A stretch of 64,000 nt of DNA from Tannerella sp. (GCA_031285565.1 JAITVY010000102.1:1-64000), one strand, 5' to 3'. Numbered from the stretch's first letter, positions 51,468-61,407 are shown. Translations and numbers: made by a program. The notes: generated from the sequence alone by a model not told the origin.

Positions 51468-53645
51468 TCATCGATGCCTTCCGTTTCGTTGAAATATTTG
51501 AAAACGTGATGATTGAGTTACCCCTCTTTCGCGCGATTGTGCAGAGCGCTCAAGATTTTGTAATATCCCTGTTGATTGATGTTCTGTACCTATATTATGA
51601 TTTATCTGGTTCCAGTTGCCGTTATTATACCGGCTCCAGTTACCTGTTGAATTTTTCCGGTAAACATTACCATCATGTCCGGCGTATATACTATTGTTTG
51701 TATGGGCTATTGTTCCGTTTGCCCCGTGAGTTATTATACCTTCTTTTCCACCTGAAGTCTGGTATCCGAATGCAGTTCCGTGAGCGGTTGTTACATGTCC
51801 GGAACGTGCCCATTGATATCCGTTGCTTACAGTGGAATGTCCCCATTGAGCATAAGGATTATGCCCTTGGTTTGTATGTCCGTAAGCACCTGTCCATGGG
51901 TTGTAGGTATTAGCGGCAGTACGTCCACCATACCAGCCTTGTATACTTGCCGAACGTCCGTAACGTCCTGTGGCAGGATTATACCAGGCGGCAGTACCAA
52001 CAGCTCCGTAAGGACCGTAAACTCTACGTCCGGCAGCAAAGCCTCCTGTCCATGGGTTATATACTGCACCGACACCATAAGTGCACGGCCAGGGATGATA
52101 AACCGGATAGAAGCCTCCGGGCGGCCAGAAAATATACGGAGGGTAATACCAGCCTGTACCATAGACGATTGCTGTGCTTACAATGGCTCCTACCGTCGCT
52201 CCGATAATGAATGCCCCCAGGTATCCACTTGTGGAACTGCACTCAACAGTAGTGGGAGTCGGATTGGTTTGTGTGACGTAAATTACATTGTAAACGGGAG
52301 AACTCGGTGGAATGGTATAGATTTCGTCCGGTACGGAATCAGCTGTTTTCCAGGGACCGTTAGGAGTAGTCGACATAAACCATACAGCCTGGAAGCACAT
52401 ATAGTAAAGGTCTCCTACTTTGATAATTTTATCCTGTGTATTGGTTGCGTACTCCATTGAAGTTCCCTGTATGGGAGCGAAATTCGGATCGCCATCATAT
52501 GTGGCTTTTGCCTTAGTTTCGGCTTCGGCTTTATTCACAACAACAGTCGTAGGGATCTGTGCCAGCATCACAGCATCGGATGCCTGTATGGTTCCCGGGA
52601 CGGATGCTAATACCTGCCCTTTAGGCGAATCTTCAGGGATTTTAGCAAAATCGGCAGGGAGATCATTTCCTGCGTATGTCCAGGGGCCTCCAAACGCTTT
52701 TGACCGGAACCAACGACCCGAAAGCAGTATGTAATATTGATTTTGGGCTTCGTCTACAAAAACATCGTTGTCCGAATTACTCACATAAAGTAATCCTGTG
52801 CCCGGAATTTTAGAGAACACCGGCGTTCCTTCCGTCAGAATCAACTCTGCGGGTTCGTTACTGTAAAAAACCTCCGGTGCATCGGTTGTTGCACGAGGTG
52901 GGATTTGTTTTTTAACATCATCAAAATTCTGCCCGGATGGTAACACCGACATATCTTTAGGCAGTGTATGCGTTTGTTTCCAGGTTCCTTGTAAATTTGT
53001 GGCAGTGAGCCAAACATCATTGACCAGCAGGAAATAGCTTTTGGTAGCTTTTTCGAAAAATAAATCCCAATTGGTATTCACGACAAACTGCATATCTGTT
53101 TTATCTATGGGTGATAAAACGGGAGCGCCATCCACTGTCAATAAAATGGCAGGACTTGCACTATAAAAAATTTTAGGCGGATCATTTTTAGTCTGTACAG
53201 TTTGTGCTTTAACTTGTCCTTGTCCGTTCAGTTCTGCCATGATGCGGTCAATCGAATAAGACTCGGAGTTTCTGGGAGCGATGTTGAGGAATATTTTCTT
53301 CATCGACTCTGCAGTATTCGAATCCAACGAAGGGAAACGGACATCCGTATAATCGATATTGTGAAGATAGGTTGTCCGTGCATCTTTGTCGGTTTTCGTA
53401 TCGCTCGTGAACGAAACGACTCCAAGAATTTCCTGTTTACCCGTAGGGGTAAGACCGAATGCCATCTTTCCGGACATTTTCTTATAATTGTCCCATTTGT
53501 CTATCTGAGGCTGGTAATATATCAGAGTCGCTTGACTATTTGATACTTGTCGAGGCCAACCGATATCCTGTGTGATGTCAGTTTGTGCATTACTATTTAT
53601 AAATGTAATACATGCTAATAGAACAAAATAAATAATATTTTTCAT
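51468..53645 (-). CDS. Large secreted/membrane protein with three internal repeats and Gly/Tyr/Trp-rich tail
   Basis: A 725-residue protein with signal peptide (1-20, NSNAQ). Residues about 165-470 hold three repeats of 80-100 residues, each ending in a W-F/L...GxW pattern: FYSASPAILLTVDGAPVL / WLTATNLQGTWK; FYSNEPAELILTEGTPVF / WFRSKAFGGPWT; and a third with FAPIQGTSMEYATN / WFMSTTPNGPWK. One transmembrane helix follows (about 487-510, GYLGAFIIGATVGAIVSTAIVYGTGWYY). The rest (about 510-690) is Gly/Tyr/Pro/Trp-rich low complexity with YNPWTGxxG motifs, and the end is basic. I do not recognise a characterised family, although similar long proteins occur in Proteobacteria. It is translated 10 bp after a DUF2541 gene. 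An envelope structural role is possible. Confidence 0.65.
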   Translation of the reverse strand: MKNIIYFVLLACITFINSNAQTDITQDIGWPRQVSNSQATLIYYQPQIDKWDNYKKMSGKMAFGLTPTGKQEILGVVSFTSDTKTDKDARTTYLHNIDYTDVRFPSLDSNTAESMKKIFLNIAPRNSESYSIDRIMAELNGQGQVKAQTVQTKNDPPKIFYSASPAILLTVDGAPVLSPIDKTDMQFVVNTNWDLFFEKATKSYFLLVNDVWLTATNLQGTWKQTHTLPKDMSVLPSGQNFDDVKKQIPPRATTDAPEVFYSNEPAELILTEGTPVFSKIPGTGLLYVSNSDNDVFVDEAQNQYYILLSGRWFRSKAFGGPWTYAGNDLPADFAKIPEDSPKGQVLASVPGTIQASDAVMLAQIPTTVVVNKAEAETKAKATYDGDPNFAPIQGTSMEYATNTQDKIIKVGDLYYMCFQAVWFMSTTPNGPWKTADSVPDEIYTIPPSSPVYNVIYVTQTNPTPTTVECSSTSGYLGAFIIGATVGAIVSTAIVYGTGWYYPPYIFWPPGGFYPVYHPWPCTYGVGAVYNPWTGGFAAGRRVYGPYGAVGTAAWYNPATGRYGRSASIQGWYGGRTAANTYNPWTGAYGHTNQGHNPYAQWGHSTVSNGYQWARSGHVTTAHGTAFGYQTSGGKEGIITHGANGTIAHTNNSIYAGHDGNVYRKNSTGNWSRYNNGNWNQINHNIGTEHQSTGILQNLERSAQSRERGVTQSSRFQIFQRNGRHR

Positions 53646-53655
53646 GTGATAATAA

Positions 53656-54111
53656 TTATTTCATACCGAATACAGATACATTGGCCCGGCCTCTTGCCAC
53701 CCCTTTGGTATCATACCAAAAATCAATCCGGCGGATGCTTCGTTTACCGACTCCCCGTAAGTCGATTACCCGGCTTTCGCCACCCTCTGGAATATCTATT
53801 GCAGTCGGAATTTCGTCTGGAGCGCCATCGTCATAAGTTATTTTCATTCTTATCAGCCGCAAGGGAGCGTCAGTGACTTTAAATTTTACTTTTCTGAAAT
53901 TATCGAATGGCCCGACAACCTCTATTCCATCATGGTCGGCGACAAATCTGGCTTCTGTTGTACCGATGAGTCTCCAACTTCCGGGTAAACCGGCTCTTGG
54001 CGCCCGTGCTTTTTGTGCTGTTGCATTTCCACTCATCAATGTCATTAGCATAACTATTCCTGCAATAATAAAAATACTTGCCGGCGAATTGGAGCATAAT
54101 TTCTTTTTCAT
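53656..54111 (-). CDS. DUF2541-like exported small protein
   Basis: A 151-residue protein with a signal peptide (about 1-32, GNATAQ) and a small beta-rich domain (about 42-150): GSWRLIGTTEARFVADHDGIEV, FRKVKFKVTDAPLRLIRMKITYDDG, ESRVIDLRGVGKRSIRRIDFWYDT. It resembles DUF2541 (YaaI-like) periplasmic proteins, whose function is unknown. It is directly upstream of the triple-repeat protein (10-bp gap), so the two are co-expressed. Confidence 0.7.
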   Translation of the reverse strand: MKKKLCSNSPASIFIIAGIVMLMTLMSGNATAQKARAPRAGLPGSWRLIGTTEARFVADHDGIEVVGPFDNFRKVKFKVTDAPLRLIRMKITYDDGAPDEIPTAIDIPEGGESRVIDLRGVGKRSIRRIDFWYDTKGVARGRANVSVFGMK

Positions 54112-54346
54112 ATATTTTTCAGTTTTTACTGTTTTCTTTTCCTTTATGGCCTTTTGACGAGCCTCTTTATTTTCAATACATAAGCTTTACAAAAACAATT
54201 AAGCAATTGTTTTTGTTCTAAAACATACACCCCCGGTAATATATTTATGTAGGCTGCAAACATTACGGTAGCTTTTTTGTTTATATTAACATAAAGCTAT
54301 CCGAATTTTATGTATTACAATGATTTTGCTTTTGAAATAGCATTTT

Positions 54347-55405
54347 ATGAAAGCAAGAAAGAAAATAAATTTAATAATAAGACAATTAGTTCTATTCCTG
54401 TTTTTATTAGGTTCAATTTCGGTATCTGCAAGTGAGAATTCACAGAGGGATACTGTCTATCTTCGAAATGGAGAAATAGTTATTGGTGAAATAAAAGAAT
54501 TACGTATAGGTATGTTGTCGTTCGATTCTAAAGATGTCGGTTTGATCAGTTTGAAAATTTCAAAGATCAAGACTATCAATTCTTCTTCTGATACTTTACG
54601 GATAGAGACAGCCAACAAGGAGATTTATTTTGGGGCTTTAAAGCCATCGGAAAAAGCGGGTTGGGTTTATATAGTTACTGCATCTCATCGTCATTTAATA
54701 GAAATCGGTAACATCAATTCTTTATTATCATTTCATAAAAATTTCTGGAATGATCTTTCGGGAAATATCTCATCGGGGTTCAGTTACTCGCATTCGAGTG
54801 GTATAGGGCAGTTAAACTTCAGTTTGTCGGTGGTTTATACTGCTAAACGATTTGGTTTGTCGATGACGGGTTCAGGGATTGCTTCCATCGATACGTCTAC
54901 ATTTTCGCGTGACAGGGAAGATCTTAATATTACAGGTCTTTACAATGTCAAAAATATGTGGTATGCTGTCCTGATGTTTGAATATCAACGTAATTTGCAA
55001 TTGTCTATTTCAAGGCGTTTTCAACAGTTGGGCGCCGCAGGATATAAATTTGTTTTCAGTCAGAATTTTCAAACCCTGGGCATTGCCGGATTGGGCATAA
55101 GTCAGGAACGGAGTACGACCGGGGTTGATGAAAATTTCCTGCTTGAAATGCCTATGGGTTTTTCTCTTGATTTTTATAAATTTTCCAAGCCGAACATGCA
55201 AATATCTTCCCAACATATATTTTATGTAGGTTTTACCCAATGGGGACGCGTCAGATATGATGCGAATACGACATTAAACTGGGAATTATTCAAGGATTTT
55301 TCGTTCTCGTTGACCTTATATCTGGACTATGATAGCCAACCACCGGATCCAACTGCCGGTAAAATGGATTATGGAACGGTTGTGGGGTTAACATATAAAT
55401 TTTGA
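54347..55405 (+). CDS. DUF481 family outer membrane protein
   Basis: A 352-residue protein: signal peptide (about 1-28, VSAS), an N-terminal periplasmic beta domain (about 33-125, RDTVYLRNGEIVIGEIKELRIGM) of the type seen in front of DUF481, then a DUF481 barrel (about 135-352) with strands WNDLSGNISSGFSYSHSSG, MWYAVLMFEYQRNLQLSIS and GTVVGLTYKF at the end. Relatives are called salt-induced outer membrane proteins; the role is not defined. It is 22 bp before the next barrel gene, in operon. Confidence 0.85.
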   Translation: MKARKKINLIIRQLVLFLFLLGSISVSASENSQRDTVYLRNGEIVIGEIKELRIGMLSFDSKDVGLISLKISKIKTINSSSDTLRIETANKEIYFGALKPSEKAGWVYIVTASHRHLIEIGNINSLLSFHKNFWNDLSGNISSGFSYSHSSGIGQLNFSLSVVYTAKRFGLSMTGSGIASIDTSTFSRDREDLNITGLYNVKNMWYAVLMFEYQRNLQLSISRRFQQLGAAGYKFVFSQNFQTLGIAGLGISQERSTTGVDENFLLEMPMGFSLDFYKFSKPNMQISSQHIFYVGFTQWGRVRYDANTTLNWELFKDFSFSLTLYLDYDSQPPDPTAGKMDYGTVVGLTYKF

Positions 55406-55427
55406 AACAATAAAATATCAATCGATT

Positions 55428-56462
55428 ATGCTTAAGGTTAGATCTGCATTTTTAATATTAATCATATCATCATTTTCTATGATGGTATGTTCGCAAACAG
55501 ATGGAGGCGTAAAAATTATGCCGAAACAGGGAGAATTGTATGAAAGTACAAAACAGTTAAACAACCCTTTTATTTTGCCTGCCTGGGGCAAAAGACTAGG
55601 GAAAAGAGGATTTCTCTTACCTTACCCTATTGGTATTATGGTGAATAGTTATATCGGGGAACAGGATGTTGCTATTTCCGATTTAACAATAGGAATTAAT
55701 GATGCTGATGGAAATGTAATTATTCCTACGACTTCCCTGGATCAGGTTGTAGGGTTTAGCAAAGTAAAGGCTTCTGTAAGAAATATAAACGCACGTGCTG
55801 ATATATGGGTGTTGCCTTTTTTGGATGTGTATGGTATTTTTGGGAAAGCATGGGTTGAAACCAAAGTTGGTATTGGCTCTATTGCCAACCGACCGGTTGA
55901 TATTAGTACCGAGGCTGATTTCAGCGGTTATGTTTACGGAATTGGAGCCATGCTGACCGGAGGTGTCCGTTCTATTTTCTTTTCTCTGGATTTTAATACG
56001 GTTTGGACCCATTTCGACGAAATGAAAAAGAATAATTCAGCGATGAATTTTGCGCCCCGGGTAGGCTATATTTTTCATTTTAACAATCAGCCTGAACGGA
56101 ACTTTTCATTGTGGACAGGCGCTAGCCGTACTTTTTTAAATAGCACAACAGTAGGAAGCCTTGTCCTTTCCGATATTGCTCCTGATTTGGGACAGAATTA
56201 CGAAAACTCCGATTGGTACAATGGGCTATCACCGACGGTGCAAAAAATTGCAGATAATGTAGTGGAGAATTTTGTTGATAAAAACAAAGGTGATATCATT
56301 AATTATTCATTAAATAAACGCCCCGAACATAATTGGTGCATGATTCTCGGTGCCCAATACCAAATAAACCGTCATTGGCAATTCCGCGTGGAAACCAATT
56401 TTCTGGGTGGCAGAAAGTCCGGATTAATTTCGGCTAATTACCGGTTCGGAATATTTAAGTAA
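55428..56462 (+). CDS. Outer membrane beta-barrel protein of unknown function
   Basis: A 344-residue exported protein (signal peptide 1-22, MVCSQ) whose C-terminal part ends in typical barrel strands (WCMILGAQYQINRHWQFRVETNF, LISANYRFGIFK). A helical segment (about 270-290, PTVQKIADNVVENFVDKNKGD) lies in one loop. I do not recognise a specific family. It is encoded 22 bp after the DUF481 protein and probably works with it. Confidence 0.65.
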   Translation: MLKVRSAFLILIISSFSMMVCSQTDGGVKIMPKQGELYESTKQLNNPFILPAWGKRLGKRGFLLPYPIGIMVNSYIGEQDVAISDLTIGINDADGNVIIPTTSLDQVVGFSKVKASVRNINARADIWVLPFLDVYGIFGKAWVETKVGIGSIANRPVDISTEADFSGYVYGIGAMLTGGVRSIFFSLDFNTVWTHFDEMKKNNSAMNFAPRVGYIFHFNNQPERNFSLWTGASRTFLNSTTVGSLVLSDIAPDLGQNYENSDWYNGLSPTVQKIADNVVENFVDKNKGDIINYSLNKRPEHNWCMILGAQYQINRHWQFRVETNFLGGRKSGLISANYRFGIFK

Positions 56463-56474
56463 ACGAATTGTCTG

Positions 56475-57659
56475 TTACTGTCTTATCCAACTGCTACCGA
56501 ATACGATGTAGTAAGTAAATCCATCGGGACCCATTGCAAAGTCAAGACCCATGCGGAGTTTAAGTAAGCGCGCCATCAGATAACGAAATCCTGTGCCGTA
56601 ACTCCATGCCCATTTTGCACTTCCGAAATCTGAGTAGTTGTCAAATCCTTTGCCGGCGCCACCAAAAGCCAGAAGACTCCAACGCTTGTTGAAATCCCAG
56701 CGTTCTTCCAACTCAACGAGTATGGTGGTTTTTCCCTGGTAACTTGCAGTAGGTACTCCTCTCATGTCAATGAATGGTTTGATATAGAAAGGAATATCGC
56801 CGACTGCCTGTTGCATATCGAAACGGGTCCCTGTAATTAAATTATGGGACAAAGGAAAATAATAATATGCAGCGCCTTCAAACTGTCCATAATTATAATC
56901 GCTACCGAACGCAGAATTACTCCAATCAGCAGTGATGTATGCTTTTAATCCTTTGTTGGGGGTAAAGGTATTATCGCGACTGTCGAATGATGCTTTTAAT
57001 CCGAGTTTGCCGATATTACCGCTGAGATGACCGGATACAAGCGAATCAATTTTTTGTTGTAAAGGCCCTGCCGCAGGATTCTTTACTTCCAGTTTATTAT
57101 GCATGAAAAGATAATGCAATCCCACACTAAATCTTGGATTTTTCAGTTGCTTTTCAATAGATAAAAATACAGGAATGGTTTTGATATTGAATTCAGACTC
57201 AACTTCTTTATTCAATTTATCTAAGTTAAAATAGTAATCCATATTGACATCGCCATACGCAGCCCCGATCGTATAACGAATGCCCCATTTTGAGATAGTA
57301 CCAACTCTTCCTCCGCCTGCAAACCAAGAGCCATTGAGAGTTCCTCCACCGAATGCTGCTGTTATATTGGGAGCCATGGGTATCATCTTTCCATTCAGGT
57401 TACGGGGTTTATTCGGTTGGATAAAAATAGGAGCCAAACCTCCCCCAAATCCTCCCAGGGCAGGTTCGGTAATAATAACCGGCAGCGGAATAAAGCCTTT
57501 TTTATTTATGATAAAATCACTGAGGTCAAAATTATGATCCAAAGTGTCCCTGAAAGTTATTTTTGTTTTTTCTTTCTGTTCTTCCTGGGCGAAAATACTA
57601 TTTGCCGATAAAAAGACCATTGTAGTGTAAAAAAATAGCAGGATATAATTTTTTTTCAT
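56475..57659 (-). CDS. POTRA-less Omp85/BamA-TamA family barrel protein (first)
   Basis: About 394 residues from ATG 57659: signal peptide (MKKNYILLFFYTTMVFLSANSIFAQ), a short N-terminal region, and an Omp85-type barrel (about 50-394) with the Gly-rich first strand PALGGFGGGLAPIFIQP, KLGLKASFDSRDNTFTPNKG, and a final strand FTYYIVFGSSWIRQ. It lacks POTRA domains, unlike BamA and TamA, as in the surface-antigen (bacterial surface antigen D15) subfamily. The frame runs to 57821, but the extra residues (MKYNHVWPFVW...) are not signal-like and overlap the next gene. It is paralogous to the upstream gene at 57730-58887, 70 bp away. Confidence 0.85.
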   Translation of the reverse strand: MKKNYILLFFYTTMVFLSANSIFAQEEQKEKTKITFRDTLDHNFDLSDFIINKKGFIPLPVIITEPALGGFGGGLAPIFIQPNKPRNLNGKMIPMAPNITAAFGGGTLNGSWFAGGGRVGTISKWGIRYTIGAAYGDVNMDYYFNLDKLNKEVESEFNIKTIPVFLSIEKQLKNPRFSVGLHYLFMHNKLEVKNPAAGPLQQKIDSLVSGHLSGNIGKLGLKASFDSRDNTFTPNKGLKAYITADWSNSAFGSDYNYGQFEGAAYYYFPLSHNLITGTRFDMQQAVGDIPFYIKPFIDMRGVPTASYQGKTTILVELEERWDFNKRWSLLAFGGAGKGFDNYSDFGSAKWAWSYGTGFRYLMARLLKLRMGLDFAMGPDGFTYYIVFGSSWIRQ

Positions 57660-57729
57660 AAATATGATATATTTATTAACAATAACAAACCTGAGATAAT
57701 ATTGTTCTTCTAAAATCTTAATATTTGTT

Positions 57730-58887
57730 TTAAAATGCTTCATTGAAATTGAAGTAGAAGCCTTTGGTATCCTTGCCGATACCAAAGTCCAAACGAAGGG
57801 CCATACGTGGTTGTACTTCAAAACGGTAACCTATCCCTCCGTTCGGGAGAAAATTTTTAAAACCCGGATCAGGAGTGATGGTTCCACCTGCTAACCAGAT
57901 TACGGCTCCATGTTTGCTTCTTTCTCCGTTTTTTTTATAAAAGGAATGCCTGTATTCTGTAATGGCAAACATCATATCTTTATCACGGTATTGCCCCCAA
58001 AAATATCCTCTTAAATCAAAAGGGGTGCCTAATTGCGACATTTCCCCATAAGGTACATCTCCTACGGAAAAACGTCCGCGGAGCTGTATTGCCAGTGTTT
58101 GTCCCGGTTTAAATAACCGGATATAATGCCGGGCATCTATATTGTAGACCTGATAATTATTATCCCCTCCAAAATATTTCCCATAGAACATGGCTTGTGC
58201 CAGTAAATACCATCCTTTCCATGCATTTACTGCTACATCCCGTGAATCAATCAAAGCATGAACTCCCAGTCCCACATTGAATGGTTTATCATTATATTCG
58301 ACATAAGCGGGGTCGCCAGCTACACCTGCCGAGGCATCATTTCCATGTGTATAGTTGATGTCTATCGCACCTCCTACAAAGTAAGTCGGTTTAAATTGCC
58401 AGAATACTTGTGGATTGAATTGAAACCAGTTGCGTTTATATTCAGTGGTGGAATCAGACTTTTCCGTATTTTTTCCGCTTTCATATCCTATCCCAAAATA
58501 ATTGTCAGGCATATTTTTATACCAGATATCTGCGTTAATCCGTAACTTGTCATGATTCCAGAATGTGGCAATTTTGGAAGACAGGAAGAATGCTCCGGTC
58601 GTACTTATTCCCAACGTAACGGGAACAGACGAACGTTGTAAAGAAGGTGCATTTTTATCTGTGAGGAATGACATCAACGCTCCTCCAGCCAGGGAAAATC
58701 CCAATTCAGGGGTATAACCAGGACCTAATACTGGTGTTATCAGGAATTCCCCGTTTTTTTCTTTTTCGTTCTGTTTCATTTGCCAACGTTTCAAAAAACC
58801 GGGATGTTTGAGTGTGTCGGCATTTTCCTGACCCCATAACAGAGTTACGGAGAATGCCATCAAAATGATTAAAAATACTTGTTTCAT
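57730..58887 (-). CDS. POTRA-less Omp85/BamA-TamA family barrel protein (second)
   Basis: A 385-residue protein: signal peptide (1-19, LLWGQ), a short basic N-terminal part (FLKRWQMKQNEKEKNGE) and an Omp85-like barrel (about 45-385): PGYTPELGFSLAGGALMSF, VGLGVHALIDSRDVAVNAWKG, SQLGTPFDLRGYFWGQYRD (RGY-like lid loop motif), YFNFNEAF at the end with a terminal Phe. POTRA domains are absent. It could secrete or insert something without POTRA partners, or be a transporter of the surface antigen type. It is paired with the similar gene downstream. Confidence 0.85.
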   Translation of the reverse strand: MKQVFLIILMAFSVTLLWGQENADTLKHPGFLKRWQMKQNEKEKNGEFLITPVLGPGYTPELGFSLAGGALMSFLTDKNAPSLQRSSVPVTLGISTTGAFFLSSKIATFWNHDKLRINADIWYKNMPDNYFGIGYESGKNTEKSDSTTEYKRNWFQFNPQVFWQFKPTYFVGGAIDINYTHGNDASAGVAGDPAYVEYNDKPFNVGLGVHALIDSRDVAVNAWKGWYLLAQAMFYGKYFGGDNNYQVYNIDARHYIRLFKPGQTLAIQLRGRFSVGDVPYGEMSQLGTPFDLRGYFWGQYRDKDMMFAITEYRHSFYKKNGERSKHGAVIWLAGGTITPDPGFKNFLPNGGIGYRFEVQPRMALRLDFGIGKDTKGFYFNFNEAF

Positions 58888-59043
58888 ATAATGAGCATGA
58901 TGTTTATATCACTAGTAACTAAACAAGGTATAAGGTGTAATAGTTTAGTAGTTTTAAATACTTTTTAAATGAAATGCTCATAATAATTCTAAAAGTATTC
59001 TCCGAAAAAATTCCTGGCAGATACTTCGCTTTCGAAACTCTTC

Positions 59044-61407
59044 TCAAAAAGAAAAACTTCCGGTAAAAAATAGTGAGCCTTTGAGAATTTTATGTCTTCC
59101 TTCTTTCTGTGCATCAGTATTGAAGTAGGTTAAACGACGGACATATTCGATGCGCAGGAATTTGAATACATTGGCAAACCCGACACTCATTTCAGCATAG
59201 GGAGTATCACCAAGTGGCTGTACCCCCTGGTTGAAGATGAATAGTTCGGGATGAAGTTGCGGATTATTATTATCGGAAAGCGGACCGTATATAATTTTTC
59301 CGCCCAATGTGGTTTTTATTTTACGATTCTTTTTGAACCATTCGAAAGGGGACCAGTTAAATGTACTGCTCAGGTTTGCGGCTACATACCGGTCGGTGGT
59401 GAACTCATAAAAATTCATGCAGTTATAATTCTCAGGCTGGTAAATATAACTCTGACTACCTGCCGGAATAAACAGTAGCGGAAAAGGAACTCTGTCCCAT
59501 ATTTTTCCTGCTGATAAGTGGATATCCAAACCTCCTGCATTGTTTGTATAGTTGATTTTTTTGTAAGCTTTGATTTCCACAGCCTGATAATTATAATCTG
59601 AACCAAATATTCCTTTGATTCCGGCACGGTAATTCAGGTTTAATTCAAAGTCTCCTTTTTTTACATAAATCCGTTTGTCACGATTCTGTATGAATCGTTC
59701 TCCCGGAGCATAACGAAGGGATACGGATATCTCAGAAGTTGTAATGTTGTTTACCATTGCAGTGTCTGTTCCGTTCACTTGCAGATATTGCACTACACCT
59801 TCCGGTCTGTCATAAGTATATTTTCCTCCAATTTTATACGAAAAGTTATGTTTTTCTTCATTTTCAAAAGTCAGGATTCCGATTCGTTGTAAGGACATGT
59901 TGTTGGTCGGATTATGAGAAAATGAATAAATGAAGTTATCCCGTGTAGTTGTAAGTAAATCCTGTCCCGGAATGTTCAGGTCGTTGACCCATGTAAAAGA
60001 AAACAGGCGTTTGGGATATTCCCAGATATATCTTGTTCGGGGTTCCAGCGAATAAATTATATCTCCCCTGTATTTGACAGTTTCATCTTTGAATCCGTAT
60101 GCTGAATAGCCGCCCACTAAGAAATGGTTACTTAGCGCTACCGTGTTGTTCCCTCCAATTTTCAGACGTATTCCTTCCATGTGGTTATAGCTGATAGCTT
60201 GACTTAGCGGACCAATTTCGACAGCTCCGTTTATCCCGCCCAATGTGACATGATTGCTCATCAGTATCAAAATCAAGTTTTGGATGTGTTTAAAATATGG
60301 AGTTTTAACGGCTGCTTTTTGCAGATTCTCTGTTTGTGCTTCAGATAATGTCAGGGGGAAAGGACGAATTGTCGCCCAATATGCCGAGTCTTTATGTTGA
60401 TAGTTTTTTTCGAGTTTACTTTTTGGAAGGTCATTCTCGCGATTATCAGCTAAATTAAAGTCATAATAGGATGATACCTGCTTTGCAACGATGCCTCCCT
60501 GCACTTCATCGCCTATCAAAACGAGAATCTCTTTACCGGAAGGGATTCTGAGGGAGTCTTTTAATACATAACTTTGTGTTATTAATACATCTTTCAGGAA
60601 ATTGAGATTTTGTGAATTGTTAAATGTAAACTTAGCTTTTACCAGAGAATATTTTCCATCAGTAGAAATATAGAGATAACCTGAAAACGTATTTTCTTTC
60701 ATATTATCCGAATAAAAAGCTATCTCATAGCATATCTCTCCGTTTATCTGAACTTTCCGGATAAGCCTGTAAGTATAAATATCCGAGGCATTTGTTCCTA
60801 AAGGACTCTTGAACGTAAGCAACATCATATCACTTTCATTGTGATACAAATCAACATCACCGAACATTTCGTCCAACAGGGTTAAAATATTTTGTTGTCC
60901 GATTAATTGAAAGAAACCGTCACCTTTGGAAGCATGTTGTATAAAAGCCGTTTTATGATTCCGATTGTTGGAATATATTGTCTTGTAATCTTCAAAAAGA
61001 AGAATACTCAGAATTGCTTCGTTTGGATTTTCTGTAGGCCGGGCGTATTTAAGCCAGGGAGTAATGGGCTTAATCACATATTTGGATACAAAGTTGTGTT
61101 TTGATTTGGAATGAATAATTTCGTTGTGTATCGTGTCTCTATCTCCAATAATGCCGGCAGTTGTTTTTTGATAAAAATCGTATTGGGAATATTCCTTTCG
61201 AGTATATAGGTTTAAGTCTTTGTTTTCTATTGCTTTATAGATAATGTCTTTTGCATCGGTAGCAGACATCGTGTTCCGTACAGAACTTAGTTGTTGTATT
61301 TTATTCTTTAAATATACTGTATCTTCCTGAGCATATAATGATGAAACTTTTAAAATCAAAATGATGATAAATAACGAATACCTGCATTTCAAGTTTATAT
61401 GTTCCAT
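59044..61407 (-). CDS. DUF5686-type outer membrane protein
   Basis: A 787-residue protein with signal peptide (about 1-26, LYAQ). It fits the DUF5686 family: an N-terminal helical/beta region with DLNLYTRKEYSQYDFYQKTT, FVSKYVIKPITPWLKYARP, a middle domain ending SSYYDFNLADNREND, and a C-terminal beta-barrel (about 395-787, YNHMEGIRLKIGGNNTVAL, ... LKGSLFFTGSFSF). Most family members start with a carboxypeptidase-regulatory-like domain, which is missing here; the protein begins directly with the DUF5686 part. The function is unknown. It heads the leftward run of barrel genes, 156 bp before the Omp85-type gene. Confidence 0.8.
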   Translation of the reverse strand: MEHINLKCRYSLFIIILILKVSSLYAQEDTVYLKNKIQQLSSVRNTMSATDAKDIIYKAIENKDLNLYTRKEYSQYDFYQKTTAGIIGDRDTIHNEIIHSKSKHNFVSKYVIKPITPWLKYARPTENPNEAILSILLFEDYKTIYSNNRNHKTAFIQHASKGDGFFQLIGQQNILTLLDEMFGDVDLYHNESDMMLLTFKSPLGTNASDIYTYRLIRKVQINGEICYEIAFYSDNMKENTFSGYLYISTDGKYSLVKAKFTFNNSQNLNFLKDVLITQSYVLKDSLRIPSGKEILVLIGDEVQGGIVAKQVSSYYDFNLADNRENDLPKSKLEKNYQHKDSAYWATIRPFPLTLSEAQTENLQKAAVKTPYFKHIQNLILILMSNHVTLGGINGAVEIGPLSQAISYNHMEGIRLKIGGNNTVALSNHFLVGGYSAYGFKDETVKYRGDIIYSLEPRTRYIWEYPKRLFSFTWVNDLNIPGQDLLTTTRDNFIYSFSHNPTNNMSLQRIGILTFENEEKHNFSYKIGGKYTYDRPEGVVQYLQVNGTDTAMVNNITTSEISVSLRYAPGERFIQNRDKRIYVKKGDFELNLNYRAGIKGIFGSDYNYQAVEIKAYKKINYTNNAGGLDIHLSAGKIWDRVPFPLLFIPAGSQSYIYQPENYNCMNFYEFTTDRYVAANLSSTFNWSPFEWFKKNRKIKTTLGGKIIYGPLSDNNNPQLHPELFIFNQGVQPLGDTPYAEMSVGFANVFKFLRIEYVRRLTYFNTDAQKEGRHKILKGSLFFTGSFSF

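Noticed and set aside
51780..52460. A long plus-strand open frame (226 codons)
   Set aside because: It is antisense to the Gly/Tyr/Pro-rich part of the secreted protein, where stop codons are rare on the other strand; the composition is not protein-like.
57660..57821. N-terminal extension of the first Omp85-type protein
   Set aside because: The signal peptide begins only at ATG 57659, and the extension overlaps the preceding gene.
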